DNA of 64,000 nt from assembly GCF_900115545.1 (NCBI RefSeq), contig NZ_FOWV01000003.1, positions 434,001 through 498,000 of the forward strand, given 5' to 3'. This DNA comes from Ralstonia sp. NFACC01. Lineage in GTDB: Bacteria > Pseudomonadota > Gammaproteobacteria > Burkholderiales > Burkholderiaceae. The position numbers were made by a program, and so were the translations under genes. The notes below the pieces were generated by a model. That model ran no database searches and was not told the DNA's origin. It saw only the letters and a program-made list of their open reading frames with translations. Below are positions 36,720 through 46,937 of the stretch, one piece after another; the stretch's first letter is position 1; each line of letters begins with the position of its first letter.

Positions 36720-37021
36720 GGCAACGTTTTCCCGGTATAGGCCATGGCGGGGCCTGTCTCCAGCCGGGCCGCGTTCCCGAGCTTGTTCTCACGGTGCAGA
36801 CAAGCCCCAACGCGGGGCGTGCCGTGCCCGGAAAGTCGCGCTGCTTGCCCCACGGAAATCCGTTGCTCAGATTTGCGCCCGCGGCTCAGGGTCTCCGTAA
36901 GTTGTGCGTGATGTACTGCACACCGCTCCACCCGGACCGGATCGGGGCGTTCTGTCTGTCATCCAAGCCGATCGGCCCGCCACCTTCCGGGCCGCATCCA
37001 GCAAACCGGAAACCTCGCACC

Positions 37022-38842
37022 ATGCAGGAACCCACACGCCCTGGACGGCGGAGCGCACACACGCCCGCCGCGACCACGCACGTGCGTGACTTCACAGCAA
37101 ATCCTGCCCTGCTCGCCTCAGGTGGGGTGATCGCACCCGCGGCCCCATCAGTGCGCGCGTGGCCATGGCAAGCGTTGCGCAAATGGCTTCTCGTCGCGTT
37201 GATCGCCTGCGCCTACCTGCTGCCCGGCACCCTCGGCCACGACCCCTGGAAGCAGGACGAAACCTATACGTTCGGCATCGTCCAGCACATGGTGGAAACC
37301 GGCGACCCGATCGTGCCGGTCAGCGCAGGCCAACCCTTTGTCGAAAAGCCACCGCTTTATGCGTGGGTAGCCAGCACGCTGGTCTGGTTGCTGGCCGACG
37401 TGCTGCCCGCGCACGATGCCGCGCGGCTCGCGAGTGCGCTGTTTGCCGGACTGGCTCTTGTGTTCACGGCGCGGCTCGCGCGGACCGCCACAGGCGCATC
37501 TTCATGGACGGACGCGCGCGTGGTCGGCACGGTGGCGCTGTGCGCAAGCTCGCTGATCGTCGTCAAGCACACCCACGAGATGATCACCGACGTGGCGTTG
37601 CTGGCCGGCACTGCCATCGGCTTCTGCGGGTTGTTCGAATGCGCGCTGCCGGCAACGCGTGCTCGTGGCTCGGCATGGCTGCTCGGCATCGGTATGGGGA
37701 TGGCGCTGCTGGCCAAGGGCGTATTCATCCCGCTGGTGTTCTGCATCACCATCGCCAGCGCGTGCGTGCTGCTTCCCGCGTGCCGCAGTCGCGCGTTTGT
37801 GCGACAACTCGGCACGGCGGTGCTGGTCTTCCTTCCATTCGCCACGGTCTGGCCGACGCTCCTCTACCTGCGCGCGCCAGACCTCTTCCACGTCTGGTTC
37901 TGGGACAACAACATCGGCCGCTTCCTGGGCTTTTCCGTGCCGGTCCTGGGCGCGGAGAACGACGATCCGTTCTACGTCTGGCATTCGCTGCTGACCATCG
38001 GGTTTCCAGCCGGCCCGCTCGCGCTCGTCGCACTGGCTGGCAGCGCGTGGCGGGATTGGCGTAAACCGCGTGTGGCGCTACCACTGGCGTTCGCGGCTGT
38101 GGGGCTGCTTGCACTCCAGGTCTCGGCGACAGCCCGCCCGCTGTATCTGCTGCCGTTCATCGTGCCGCTGGCGATGCTGGGCCAGCAAGCGATCGCGCGG
38201 CTGCCGATGCGCGCGCACGCCGTGTGGGACTACTTCAGCCGCGCGCTGTTCGGCAGCATCGTGCTGCTTGCGTGGCTGCTATGGGCCGTCATGACGGAAA
38301 GCACATCGCGTGCAGGCCTGCTCTGGCTCGACCGCTGGTTGCCGGTCGACTGGACCTTGCCGTTTGACCCCACGCTGGTGTCCGCTGCGCTCGCCTTGAC
38401 AGGGGGATGGCTCTGGCTGCTGCCACGGCTGAAACAAGCCGGCGCATGCCGCGGTGCGCTCTCGTGGGCAGCCGGTACCCTGGTCGGCTGGGGGTTGATC
38501 GGCACCCTGCTGCTGCCCTGGCTGGACGAGGCCAAGAGCTATCGGTCTGTGTTCGACAGCCTCAGTGCCAAGCTGGCGCCGGCATGGCGCCCCGATGATT
38601 GCATGGCGAGCCTGCACCTTGGCGAATCGGAAGCGCCTATGCTGCGCTACTTCACCGGCATCCTGCACCGGCCCGTTGCACAATCCTCCGCCCACAAGTG
38701 CCGATGGCTGATCGTCCAGGACAGCCATGCGCACGCGCGAACGCCCGGAGAGGAATGGACCGAATTCTGGTCGGGCGCCCGCCATGGCGACCGGAATGAG
38801 CGGCTGCGCGTCTTCCGTCTGGAAACTGCGCCGCCTGGCTGA
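37022..38842 (+). CDS. ArnT/PMT-like lipid-linked sugar glycosyltransferase
   Basis: This is a 606-aa polytopic membrane protein. After the first helix comes the conserved luminal loop DPWKQDETYTFGIVQHMV with the acidic pair (DE) of GT83/PMT enzymes. The GQPFVEKPPLYAW block matches ArnT/Dpm-type proteins (typically E/DKPPLxYW). About 11-12 helices follow, then a C-terminal soluble part (from about 510). The start ATG at 37022 gives a cytosolic tail of about 55 residues, long for the family. It would transfer a sugar from a lipid carrier to lipid A or another envelope acceptor. No arn genes are adjacent. Confidence 0.85.
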   Translation: MQEPTRPGRRSAHTPAATTHVRDFTANPALLASGGVIAPAAPSVRAWPWQALRKWLLVALIACAYLLPGTLGHDPWKQDETYTFGIVQHMVETGDPIVPVSAGQPFVEKPPLYAWVASTLVWLLADVLPAHDAARLASALFAGLALVFTARLARTATGASSWTDARVVGTVALCASSLIVVKHTHEMITDVALLAGTAIGFCGLFECALPATRARGSAWLLGIGMGMALLAKGVFIPLVFCITIASACVLLPACRSRAFVRQLGTAVLVFLPFATVWPTLLYLRAPDLFHVWFWDNNIGRFLGFSVPVLGAENDDPFYVWHSLLTIGFPAGPLALVALAGSAWRDWRKPRVALPLAFAAVGLLALQVSATARPLYLLPFIVPLAMLGQQAIARLPMRAHAVWDYFSRALFGSIVLLAWLLWAVMTESTSRAGLLWLDRWLPVDWTLPFDPTLVSAALALTGGWLWLLPRLKQAGACRGALSWAAGTLVGWGLIGTLLLPWLDEAKSYRSVFDSLSAKLAPAWRPDDCMASLHLGESEAPMLRYFTGILHRPVAQSSAHKCRWLIVQDSHAHARTPGEEWTEFWSGARHGDRNERLRVFRLETAPPG

Positions 38843-38850
38843 TCGCCCCC

Positions 38851-38894
38851 AAAACAAAACGGCGCGCGCCCCGTTGCCAGGAACGCGCGCCGTT
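38851..38894 (-). terminator. Terminator of alaS
   Basis: On the minus strand the stem AACGGCGCGCG/CGCGCGCCGTT is followed by TTGTTTT. It lies about 28 bp past the alaS stop and just beyond the stop of the convergent glycosyltransferase. Confidence 0.8.
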
Positions 38895-38921
38895 CGGCGC
38901 ATCCGGTGCGAAGGCGTTACA

Positions 38922-41564
38922 TCAGACCTTCTGCTGCACCCACGCTGCCACACCGGCCAGCGCCTGCGGCAGGTTGTCCGGCTCCGTGCCACCGGCCTGC
39001 GCCATGTCCGGGCGGCCGCCGCCCTTGCCGCCGACTTGCTGGGCGACAAAGTTGACCAGCTCGCCGGCCTTGACCTTGGCCGTGGCGTCAGCCGTCACGC
39101 CGGCGATCAGCGCAACCTTGCCGTCAGTCACGCTGCCCAGCACGATGGCCGCGGTCTGCAGCTTGTCCTTGAGCTTGTCCATGGTCTCGCGCAGCGTCTT
39201 GGCATCGGCGCCATCCAGCTTGGCGGCCAGCACCTTGATGCCGGCAACGTCCACCGCCTGGCTCACCAGTTCGTCGCCCTGGCTTGCGGCCAGCTTCGAC
39301 TTCAGGCGCTCCAGCTCCTTCTCCAGCGTCTTCACCTGATCCTGCACCTGGCCGATGCGCTGCGTCAGTTCCGACGGCTGTGCACGCAGCGCGGCTGCCG
39401 CTTCGTTGATGCGCGTGTCGAGCGTCTGCAGGTAATGCAGCACGTTGTCGCCGGTGATCGCTTCCACGCGGCGGATGCCCGCTGCCACGCCCGATTCGCT
39501 CACAATCTTGAACAGGCCGATGTCGCCCGTGCGCGCCACGTGCGTGCCGCCACACAGTTCCCTCGACGAACCAATCGACAGCACGCGCACTTCATCGCCG
39601 TACTTTTCACCGAAGAGCGCCATCGCGCCATTCTTGACCGCATCGTCAAAGCCCATGAGCTGCGCGCTCGTGGCCACGTTGGCAAAAATTTCTGCGTTGA
39701 CGCGCGCTTCGACTTCGCGAATCTGCAGCGGCGTCATCGGTGCGTTGTGCGAGAAGTCGAAGCGCGTCTTTTCCGCATCGACCAGCGAGCCCTTCTGTTG
39801 GACGTGGCTGCCCAGCACTTCGCGCAACGCCTTGTGCATCAGGTGCGTCGCCGAGTGGTTGCGCATGGTGCGCGCGCGGCGCACCGCGTCCACTTCGGCG
39901 GCCACAGCGTCGCCCACCTTCAGCACGCCGGTGCGCAGCTCGCCGTGGTGGCCGAACACTTCCGGCTGCACCTTGAGCGTGTCGGCCACGTCAAACCAGA
40001 CGGTTGCGGCCTTGAGCGTGCCCTGGTCGCCAACCTGACCACCCGATTCGGCATAGAACGGGGTGTGGTCCAGCACCACCACGCCCGTCTGGCCCGGGTG
40101 CATTTCCTGCACCGATGCACCGTCCACAAACAGCGCCGTCACCCGCGCAGTTTCGCGCACCAGCTGGTCGTAGCCGTGGAACGTGGTCTTGTCGCCGGTG
40201 TAGTCGAGCGTGCCGGCGGCCATCTTGAACTTGCCGGCGGCGCGTGCCTGCTCGCGCTGGCGGTTCATGGCGGCATCAAAGGCCGCTTCGTCGACGATCA
40301 CGTCGTTCTCGCGGCAGACGTCTTGCGTCAGGTCCAGCGGGAAGCCGTAGGTGTCGTGCAGCTTGAAGGCCAGTTCGCCGTCGAGCATCTTGGCACCCGA
40401 GGTCTTCAGCTCGCCCAGCGCGGCGTCGAGAATCGACATGCCGTGCTCGATGGTCTCGAAGAAGCGGGCTTCTTCCGTGCGCAGCACTTCGACCACGCGG
40501 TCGCGCGCCTCACGCAGTTCCGGATAGGCTTCGCCCATCTGCGCAACGAGGTCGTCCACCAGCTTGTGGAAGAACGCAGCGCGGCAGCCGAGCTTGTAGC
40601 CGTGGCGGATGGCGCGGCGGATGATCCGGCGCAGCACGTAGCCGCGGCCTTCATTGCCCGGGATCACGCCGTCGACGATCAGGAACGAGCACGCGCGGAT
40701 GTGGTCAGCAATCACGCGCAGCGAATTGTTGGCCAGATCCTTGGTGTTGGTCTCGCGCGCGGCGGCGGCGATGAGCGCCTGGAACAGGTCGATCTCGTAG
40801 TTGCTGTGCACGTGTTGCAGGATCGCAGCCAGACGCTCCATGCCCATGCCGGTATCGACGCACGGTGCGGGCAGCGGGGTCAGCGTGTATTCGCCGGTCG
40901 CCGGATCGAGCTGGCGATCGAACTGCATGAACACGTTGTTCCAGATTTCGATGTAGCGGTCGCCGTCGGCTTCCGGGCTTCCCGGGGGGCCGCCCCACAC
41001 GTCCGGGCCGTGGTCGTAGAAGATTTCCGAACACGGGCCGCACGGGCCGGTCTCGGCCATCTGCCAGAAGTTGTCGGAGGCGTACGGCGCGCCCTTGTTG
41101 TCGCCGATGCGCACGACGCGCTCGGGCGGCAGGCCGATGACCTTGGTCCAGATGTCGTAGGCCTCGTCGTCGGTCTGGTAGACGGTGGCCCAGAGCTTGT
41201 CGGCCGGCAGCTTGTATTCCTGAGTCAGCAACTCCCACGCCCACACGAGTGCATCGCGCTTGAAGTAGTCGCCGAACGACCAGTTGCCCAGCATTTCGAA
41301 GAACGTATGGTGACGCGCGGTGTAGCCGACGTTTTCCAGATCGTTGTGCTTGCCGCCGGCGCGCAGGCAGCGCTGCACGGAGGCCGCGCGCACGTACGGG
41401 CGCTTGTCGGTACCAAGGAAGACGTCCTTGAACTGCACCATGCCGGAGTTGGTGAACAGCAGCGTCGGGTCGTTGCCCGGCACCAGCGGCGAGGAGCGCA
41501 CCACGGTGTGGCCCTTGCCCTCAAAGAAGGTCAGGAATTTTTGGCGGATATCGGAGGCTTTCAT
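38922..41564 (-). CDS. alaS: Alanyl-tRNA synthetase
   Basis: This 880-aa class II synthetase charges tRNA-Ala. The start at 41564 ([19 protein letters not shown]) is the canonical N-terminus; a frame 13 codons longer is unsupported. The catalytic core includes [20 protein letters not shown] and the tRNA-recognition region follows. The editing domain has [11 protein letters not shown] (HxxxH) and [13 protein letters not shown] (CxxxH), the zinc-binding set that hydrolyses Ser/Gly-tRNA-Ala. The C-terminal C-Ala domain ends [13 protein letters not shown]. Full length, with no neighbours on the same strand. Confidence 0.98.
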   Translation of the reverse strand: MKASDIRQKFLTFFEGKGHTVVRSSPLVPGNDPTLLFTNSGMVQFKDVFLGTDKRPYVRAASVQRCLRAGGKHNDLENVGYTARHHTFFEMLGNWSFGDYFKRDALVWAWELLTQEYKLPADKLWATVYQTDDEAYDIWTKVIGLPPERVVRIGDNKGAPYASDNFWQMAETGPCGPCSEIFYDHGPDVWGGPPGSPEADGDRYIEIWNNVFMQFDRQLDPATGEYTLTPLPAPCVDTGMGMERLAAILQHVHSNYEIDLFQALIAAAARETNTKDLANNSLRVIADHIRACSFLIVDGVIPGNEGRGYVLRRIIRRAIRHGYKLGCRAAFFHKLVDDLVAQMGEAYPELREARDRVVEVLRTEEARFFETIEHGMSILDAALGELKTSGAKMLDGELAFKLHDTYGFPLDLTQDVCRENDVIVDEAAFDAAMNRQREQARAAGKFKMAAGTLDYTGDKTTFHGYDQLVRETARVTALFVDGASVQEMHPGQTGVVVLDHTPFYAESGGQVGDQGTLKAATVWFDVADTLKVQPEVFGHHGELRTGVLKVGDAVAAEVDAVRRARTMRNHSATHLMHKALREVLGSHVQQKGSLVDAEKTRFDFSHNAPMTPLQIREVEARVNAEIFANVATSAQLMGFDDAVKNGAMALFGEKYGDEVRVLSIGSSRELCGGTHVARTGDIGLFKIVSESGVAAGIRRVEAITGDNVLHYLQTLDTRINEAAAALRAQPSELTQRIGQVQDQVKTLEKELERLKSKLAASQGDELVSQAVDVAGIKVLAAKLDGADAKTLRETMDKLKDKLQTAAIVLGSVTDGKVALIAGVTADATAKVKAGELVNFVAQQVGGKGGGRPDMAQAGGTEPDNLPQALAGVAAWVQQKV

Positions 41565-41771
41565 GTCGCGGGGTGCCGGAGTCAGCAAGGCGCCTCGGAG
41601 CATCCCGCTCCTGAGCGCCTTGGATTAGTGCAAACCGTTGATTATACGGGGTTCGCGCCCGGGTCGCGTCCATTCTGCGCCGCATTTTCCGCGCTTGGTC
41701 GCAGGGGGCTGCGACGCCGCCGGGGCGTGGTGTAGAGTGCACCCGATCCAATCGTGTCGATTTGTCAATCC

Positions 41772-42992
41772 ATGGGCGCTCTGAGCCATCTCCGTGTTCT
41801 CGACCTGACCCGCGTGCTTGCCGGCCCCTGGTGCGCGCAGAATCTTGCCGATTTCGGCGCCGACGTCATCAAGGTAGAACGCCCCGGCGCCGGCGACGAC
41901 ACCCGCACATGGGGCCCGCCGTGGCTCAAGGACGAAGCGGGCGACAACACCGCCGAAGCCGCCTATTACCTCGCGGCCAACCGCAACAAGCGCTCGATCA
42001 CCGTCGACATCAGCACGCCCGAGGGACAGGACATCGTCCGCAAGCTCGCAGCACATGCGGACGTGGTACTCGAAAACTACAAGGTTGGCCAGCTCAAGAA
42101 ATACGGCCTCGACTACGCATCGCTCAAGGCGGTAAAGCCGGACCTCGTCTACTGCTCCATCACGGGCTTCGGCCAGACGGGCCCTTACGCCGCGCGCGCC
42201 GGTTACGACTTCATCGTGCAGGGCATGGGCGGCTTCATGAGCCTGACCGGCGAGCGCGACGACCTGCCCGGCGGCGGCCCGCAGAAGGCTGGCGTGGCCA
42301 TTTCGGATTTGATGACCGGCATGTACGCCACCGTGGCCGTGCTGGCCGCCCTTGCCCATCGGGACCGCACCGGCGAGGGCCAGTACATCGACATGGCGCT
42401 ACTCGATGTGCAGGTCGCCATGCTGGCCAACATGAATACCAACTACCTCGCCAGCGGTCAGGCGCCCAAGCGCTGGGGCAATGCACATCCGAATATCGTG
42501 CCGTATCAGACGTTCCAGGCCGCCAATGGCTGGATCATCGTGGCGGTCGGCAACGACGGCCAGTTCCGGCGCTTTGTGGATGCGGGCGGCATGCCCGAGC
42601 TGGCCGACGACCCGCGCTTTGCCACCAACCCGCAGCGCGTGGCCAACCGCGACGTGCTGGTGCCGATCCTGACCGAGATGGTCAAACGCTTCGGCAAAGG
42701 CGAATGGATCGACAAGCTCGAAGCCGCCGGCGTACCGTGCGGCCCGATCAACTCGCTCGACGAGGTGTTCGACAACGAGCAGGTGCAGGCGCGCGGACTG
42801 CGCGTCGACCTGCCTCACCCGAGTGCCGGTAAGGTCAAGCTGGTCGGCAGCCCGGTCAAGATGAGTGCCACGCCACCCAAGGCCGCGAGCCACCCGCCAC
42901 TGCTGGGCGAGCACACCGAAACCGTGCTGCGCGACGTGCTCGACTTCTCGCCCGAGCAGATCGAAGCACTGCGCGCGCAAGGCGTCATCTAA
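41772..42992 (+). CDS. CaiB/BaiF-family CoA-transferase
   Basis: This is a 406-aa family III CoA-transferase. The N-terminus GALSHLRVLDLTRVLAGPWC is conserved, and the catalytic Asp is in GVAISDLMTGMYATVAVL (about residue 175). GQYIDMALLDVQVAMLAN and PYQTFQAANGWIIVAVGND follow. It moves CoA between carboxylic acids. A GTG 18 bp upstream is an alternative start. The neighbours do not reveal the substrate; glutaryl-CoA or succinyl-CoA related roles are common for this subgroup. Confidence 0.92.
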   Translation: MGALSHLRVLDLTRVLAGPWCAQNLADFGADVIKVERPGAGDDTRTWGPPWLKDEAGDNTAEAAYYLAANRNKRSITVDISTPEGQDIVRKLAAHADVVLENYKVGQLKKYGLDYASLKAVKPDLVYCSITGFGQTGPYAARAGYDFIVQGMGGFMSLTGERDDLPGGGPQKAGVAISDLMTGMYATVAVLAALAHRDRTGEGQYIDMALLDVQVAMLANMNTNYLASGQAPKRWGNAHPNIVPYQTFQAANGWIIVAVGNDGQFRRFVDAGGMPELADDPRFATNPQRVANRDVLVPILTEMVKRFGKGEWIDKLEAAGVPCGPINSLDEVFDNEQVQARGLRVDLPHPSAGKVKLVGSPVKMSATPPKAASHPPLLGEHTETVLRDVLDFSPEQIEALRAQGVI

Positions 42993-43024
42993 TCGCAACT
43001 TCTTCCACCCAAGACGAGGTCCTC

Positions 43025-43477
43025 ATGTGGCTTGATGCGTTGCTGGCTTACCTGCATTACATATCGATCTTCACGCTGATCGTCTTTCTCACCGCCGAGG
43101 CCGTGGTGCTTCGCCCGGACATGACGCCCGAGATCCGCCAGCGCCTGGCACGTTATGACGCTGTGTTCGGCTTCGCCGCGCTGGCGGTGCTGATCACCGG
43201 GTTGCTACGCGTGTTCTACGGCGCCAAGGGCTACGGGTTTTACGTTCACAATCCGGTATTCCACGTCAAGGTCGGGCTGTTCATTCTGGTCGGGCTGATG
43301 TCGATCGTTCCGACCATCAACATCCTGCGCTGGAAGAAGCAAGGCAAGACGCTGCCCAACTTCGTGCCGACGCCCGCGGAAATTGCGAAGACGCGGCGTT
43401 GGGTCATGATCGAATCGCACTTGATCATCTTCATTCCGCTGGCGGCCGTGTTGATGGCGCGCGGTATCGGCATGTAA
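43025..43477 (+). CDS. DUF2214 family membrane protein
   Basis: This 150-aa inner membrane protein has four hydrophobic helices (about 8-28, 47-68, 80-100, 130-148). The pattern LHYISIFTLIVFLTAEAVVL with an early His, and HVKVGLFILVGLMSIVPTI, fits DUF2214. Function is unknown. Conserved His residues could bind haem or metal, but this is only inference. It lies 32 bp after the CoA-transferase gene and is probably cotranscribed. Confidence 0.82.
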   Translation: MWLDALLAYLHYISIFTLIVFLTAEAVVLRPDMTPEIRQRLARYDAVFGFAALAVLITGLLRVFYGAKGYGFYVHNPVFHVKVGLFILVGLMSIVPTINILRWKKQGKTLPNFVPTPAEIAKTRRWVMIESHLIIFIPLAAVLMARGIGM

Positions 43478-43483
43478 ATGCAC

Positions 43484-43518
43484 GGGGCCGCGCAACCGCA
43501 TTGTCCGGCCCCAAGTTT
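43484..43518 (+). terminator. Probable terminator after the DUF2214 gene
   Basis: GGGGCCG (43484-43490) and CGGCCCC (43506-43512) pair, followed by AAGTTTT. The loop is 15 nt, so the hairpin is only moderately good. Confidence 0.5.
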
Positions 43519-43709
43519 TCCCCAGGGCAACGCTAGGGACAAACCCTGAATCGTTTGCCCAGGCGCCGCGCCGGGCCATGACACGGTCCATCCTCCCCTC
43601 CGCAAGGTGCTTGAAAGCCGGTCTGCTTAGCGTGCAAACTTGGTCGCCTTACAAGGCACAAGGCGGCCTGCCACACCCGGCGCAGCACGCCACCCCCAGG
43701 AGACCAGAC

Positions 43710-44195
43710 TTGCAGAACGATCCACGAGGTCGTCCGGTGATCCGCAGTCACCAGGACTTTGCATCCGGCGTCATGTTCATTGTCGCCGGCGCAGCGTTTG
43801 CCATTCTGGCGCGCAGCTATCGCATGGGGACGGCAGGCAGCATGGGGCCGGGCTACTTCCCGTTCTGGCTGGGCGTGGTCCTCGTGCTGCTGGGCGTGGT
43901 GGTGGTCGTGCAATCGCTGTCGCGCAAGGGCGTAATCGATCGCATTCCGCGCTGGGACGTCAAGACGCTGCTGTGGGTTCTCGGCTCGGTGGTGCTGTTC
44001 GGGCTGCTCCTGCAACCGCTGGGGCTGGTGCTCTCGCTTGTGGTGCTCGTGCTGGTCTCCAGCATGGCGAGTCACGAATTCACGCTCAAAGGCGCGGTCG
44101 GCACTGCCATCGTGATGGTGGTGATGAGCCTCGCGGCCTTCGTTTACGGGCTCAAGCTGCAGTTCCCGGTGTGGCCCGCCTTCATCGGCAATTGA
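43710..44195 (+). CDS. TctB subunit of a tripartite tricarboxylate transporter
   Basis: This 161-aa small membrane subunit has four hydrophobic helices; SHQDFASGVMFIVAGAAFA and AGSMGPGYFPFWLG are conserved in TctB. The start is TTG at 43710, chosen because CAGGAGACC sits 5-8 bases before it. The open frame extends to an ATG at 43578 that would add 44 residues without similarity. It is followed 19 bp later by TctA. Confidence 0.88.
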   Translation: MQNDPRGRPVIRSHQDFASGVMFIVAGAAFAILARSYRMGTAGSMGPGYFPFWLGVVLVLLGVVVVVQSLSRKGVIDRIPRWDVKTLLWVLGSVVLFGLLLQPLGLVLSLVVLVLVSSMASHEFTLKGAVGTAIVMVVMSLAAFVYGLKLQFPVWPAFIGN

Positions 44196-44214
44196 GCGGA
44201 ACGCGGACGACACC

Positions 44215-45717
44215 ATGGATCTCTTTGCCAATCTCGCGCTCGGCTTCTCCACCGCACTCTCTATCCAGAACCTGATCTACGCGTTCATCGGCTGCGTGCT
44301 TGGCACGCTGATCGGCGTGCTGCCGGGCCTTGGCCCCATCGCCACGATTGCGATGCTGCTGCCCGCCACATACGCGCTGCCGCCGGTGGCCGCACTCATC
44401 ATGCTGGCCGGCATTTACTACGGCGCACAGTACGGCGGCTCCACCACGGCCATCCTCGTCAATCTGCCGGGCGAATCGTCATCGGTCGTGACCACCATTG
44501 ACGGCTATCAGATGGCCCGACGGGGCCGCGCGGGTGTGGCGCTGGCCACCGCGGGTCTGGGCTCGTTCTTCGCAGGCTGCGTGGCCACGCTGGTGCTGGC
44601 GGCGTTTGCCACGCCGCTGTCGGAATTCGCGTTCAACTTCGGGCCGGCGGAGTATTTCTCGCTGATGGTGCTGGGCCTGATCGGGGCGGTGGTGCTGGCC
44701 TCGGGCTCGCTCATCAAGGCGATCGCGATGATCGTTCTAGGCCTGTTGCTCGGTCTGGTCGGCACCGACGTGAACTCGGGCACCGCGCGCTATTCGTTCG
44801 ACGTGCCGGAGCTGGCCGACGGGCTGAACTTCGTGTCGGTGGCGATGGGCGTGTTTGGCTTTGCCGAGATCATCGCCAACCTCGAACAGAGAGAGCACCG
44901 CGAAACCTTTGTCGAGCACGTGCGCAACCTCTGGCCCAGCCGCGAAGACTTCAAGCGCATGATCCCGGCCGTGCTGCGTGGCACGGCGCTCGGCTCGCTG
45001 CTGGGCATCCTGCCGGGCGGCGGCGCGACGCTGGCGTCGTTCGCGTCGTATTCGTTGGAGAAGAAGACGTCGAAGTATTCACACGAGTTTGGCAAGGGCG
45101 CCATCGAAGGTGTGGCCGGTCCGGAATCGGCCAACAACGCTGCCGCGCAGACGTCCTTCATCCCGCTGCTCACGCTGGGCATTCCGCCCAATGCGGTGAT
45201 GGCACTGATGGTGGGCGCGATGACCATCCACAACATCCAGCCCGGCCCCCAGGTGATGACCAGCAACCCCGCGCTGTTCTGGGGCCTGATCGCCTCGATG
45301 TGGATCGGCAACCTGATGCTGATCGTGCTGAACCTGCCGATGATCGGCGTGTGGGTGCGTCTGTTGAAGGTGCCGTATCGCTTCCTGTACCCGGCCATCC
45401 TGGTGTTCTGCTGCATCGGCGTGTATTCGGTGTCGAACACAACGTTCGATATCTTCCAGACGGCGCTCTTCGGATTGATCGGCTACATGTTCGTGAAGCT
45501 GCGCTGTGAACCGGCGCCAATGCTGCTCGGCTTCGTGCTCGGGCCGATGATGGAAGAAAACTTTCGCCGCGCGCTGCTGCTCTCGCGCGGGGATTTCTCC
45601 ACCTTCGTCACGCGCCCGCTGTCGCTGGGGCTGCTGATTGCAGCGGGCATCCTGATCTTGTTGGTGGCTCTGCCGGCTATCAACAGGAAACGCGAGGAGG
45701 CGTTTCAAGAAGAGTAA
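44215..45717 (+). CDS. TctA permease of a tripartite tricarboxylate transporter
   Basis: This is a 500-aa permease with about 11-12 helices. The two family repeats are visible: GVLPGLGPIATIAMLLP near residue 40 and GILPGGGATLASFASY near 265. The central block GPESANNAAAQTSFIPLLTLG is the TctA signature. It is driven by ion gradient and normally needs a periplasmic TctC binding protein, which is not encoded here. Ralstonia and relatives have many orphan TctC (Bug) proteins that could serve. Confidence 0.94.
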   Translation: MDLFANLALGFSTALSIQNLIYAFIGCVLGTLIGVLPGLGPIATIAMLLPATYALPPVAALIMLAGIYYGAQYGGSTTAILVNLPGESSSVVTTIDGYQMARRGRAGVALATAGLGSFFAGCVATLVLAAFATPLSEFAFNFGPAEYFSLMVLGLIGAVVLASGSLIKAIAMIVLGLLLGLVGTDVNSGTARYSFDVPELADGLNFVSVAMGVFGFAEIIANLEQREHRETFVEHVRNLWPSREDFKRMIPAVLRGTALGSLLGILPGGGATLASFASYSLEKKTSKYSHEFGKGAIEGVAGPESANNAAAQTSFIPLLTLGIPPNAVMALMVGAMTIHNIQPGPQVMTSNPALFWGLIASMWIGNLMLIVLNLPMIGVWVRLLKVPYRFLYPAILVFCCIGVYSVSNTTFDIFQTALFGLIGYMFVKLRCEPAPMLLGFVLGPMMEENFRRALLLSRGDFSTFVTRPLSLGLLIAAGILILLVALPAINRKREEAFQEE

Positions 45718-45748
45718 GAGGCGCGACGTTGCTGCATCGCACCCTACG

Positions 45749-45779
45749 AAACCGGAGGCCCGCCCTCCGGTTTTTGTTT
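45749..45779 (+). terminator. Terminator of the tctBA genes
   Basis: AACCGGAGG/CCTCCGGTT form a 9-bp stem followed by TTTGTTTG. It starts 32 bp after the TctA stop. Confidence 0.85.
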
Positions 45780-45908
45780 GCGCACGCGGCAGCGCAGCAT
45801 TAGAGCCAAACTTCCACTCCAGTTGACGTTGGACACGGCGCTTCGGATAACGGAGGGCGATCGGCCCACAGAGGTCGACCCCCTATCCAATGTCCAGGAG
45901 ACAACCGA

Positions 45909-46907
45909 ATGTCACAGACTTCCCTGCTCCATGCTGTCTATGGATCAGCGCGCAGCTTCCTGCGCACACACGCTGCAGCCGCCGTCTTGGCCACATCCGC
46001 GCTCACCTTGGGTGCCGTCGCGCCGGCCCAGGCCGCCAGCACGTATGCCGCCACCAAGTACCCGATCGTGCTGGTGCATGGCCTATCGGGCACCAGCAAG
46101 TTCCTCGGCGTGGTCGATTACTGGTACCAGATCCCCGAAGACCTGCGCGCCAACGGCGCCAATGTCTACGTGGCCGATGTCTCCGCCTTCAACGATGAAA
46201 CCGTACGCGGCGAACAACTCGTCAGCCAGATCCGCAGCGTGCTGGCCACCACGGGCGCCGCCAAGGTCAACCTCATTGGACACAGCCAGGGCGGACTGAC
46301 ATCGCGCTACGCGGCAGCCGTGGTGCCCAACCTCGTAGCCTCCGTCACCACCATCGGCACACCGCACAAGGGGTCGGAGTTTGCGGACTTCGTGGAGTCG
46401 ACACCGGCGCCGTTCCAGGCCCTCGTCAATCTCGGTGCCGACGTGTTCGGCTCGGTGCTCGGCTGGTTCAACGGCAATAGCAATCCGCAGAACGGTTTTG
46501 CGGCGCTGCATATCCTGTCGACGTCGGGCGCCGCCGATTTCAACAAGGCCTTCCCGAGCGCGGGCTTGGCCAGCGGGTGCAACACCGGCAGCGCCACCGA
46601 CGTGCGCAACGGCAACGTGCAGAAACTGTATTCGTGGACGGGCCGCTCCACCGCCACCAACCTTCTCGACGTGTTTGATCCGGTGCTGGTGTTCAGCGGC
46701 AGCGTCATGCAGGCGCGTGGCTCCGGAACCAACGACGGGCTCGTCTCCGTGTGCAGCGCGAAGTTCGGGCAGGTCTTGTCGACGGATTACGCGTGGAACC
46801 ACCTGGATGAGGTCAACCAGTTGCTCGGCCTGATCGGCTGGGGCGCGGCCGACCCCGTTGCTGTGATCCGCACGCAGGCCAATCGACTGAAGACGGCAGG
46901 TCTCTAA
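45909..46907 (+). CDS. Secreted triacylglycerol lipase (family I, foldase-dependent)
   Basis: This is a 332-aa secreted alpha/beta hydrolase. The signal peptide is 42 residues (ending AQA). The oxyanion block is YPIVLVHGLSG; the nucleophile Ser126 lies in GHSQG; a conserved Asp is in DVFDPVLVFSG (or the following NDGLVSV Asp), and the catalytic His is in AWNHLDEVNQLLG. A pair of Cys (SGCNTG, SVCSAK) forms the disulfide typical of Burkholderia/Pseudomonas lipases. It needs the Lif chaperone encoded next. Export is expected through Sec/Tat and the type II system. Confidence 0.95.
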   Translation: MSQTSLLHAVYGSARSFLRTHAAAAVLATSALTLGAVAPAQAASTYAATKYPIVLVHGLSGTSKFLGVVDYWYQIPEDLRANGANVYVADVSAFNDETVRGEQLVSQIRSVLATTGAAKVNLIGHSQGGLTSRYAAAVVPNLVASVTTIGTPHKGSEFADFVESTPAPFQALVNLGADVFGSVLGWFNGNSNPQNGFAALHILSTSGAADFNKAFPSAGLASGCNTGSATDVRNGNVQKLYSWTGRSTATNLLDVFDPVLVFSGSVMQARGSGTNDGLVSVCSAKFGQVLSTDYAWNHLDEVNQLLGLIGWGAADPVAVIRTQANRLKTAGL

Positions 46908-46937
46908 CCCTCTAATCGCCTAACGCCGATCGCCACG

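Larger units (their letters stand above)
36611..37021. other. Divergent regulatory region between NUP pair and glycosyltransferase
   Basis: These 411 bp lie between divergent genes. The half near NUP holds an inverted repeat (36649-36669) and a helical-phase direct repeat (36701-36719), listed separately. The half near the glycosyltransferase (36750-37021) shows no clear signal. The open frame from 36650 in phase with the glycosyltransferase lacks a ribosome binding site and is not taken as coding. Confidence 0.5.

Noticed and set aside
36650-37021. N-terminal extension of the glycosyltransferase from 36650.
   Set aside because: The extra 124 residues are low-complexity with no similarity or ribosome binding site; the start at 37022 gives the family-like protein.
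38727-41735. A 1002-codon open frame on the + strand opposite alaS.
   Set aside because: It is the antisense shadow of a GC-rich conserved gene. The protein is rich in His, Arg and Ala with no domain, and the minus strand encodes complete AlaS.
45820-45850. Sigma-54 promoter before the lipase gene.
   Set aside because: The TTGGACACGGCGCTTC stretch does not have the GG-N10-GC spacing needed for a -24/-12 element.
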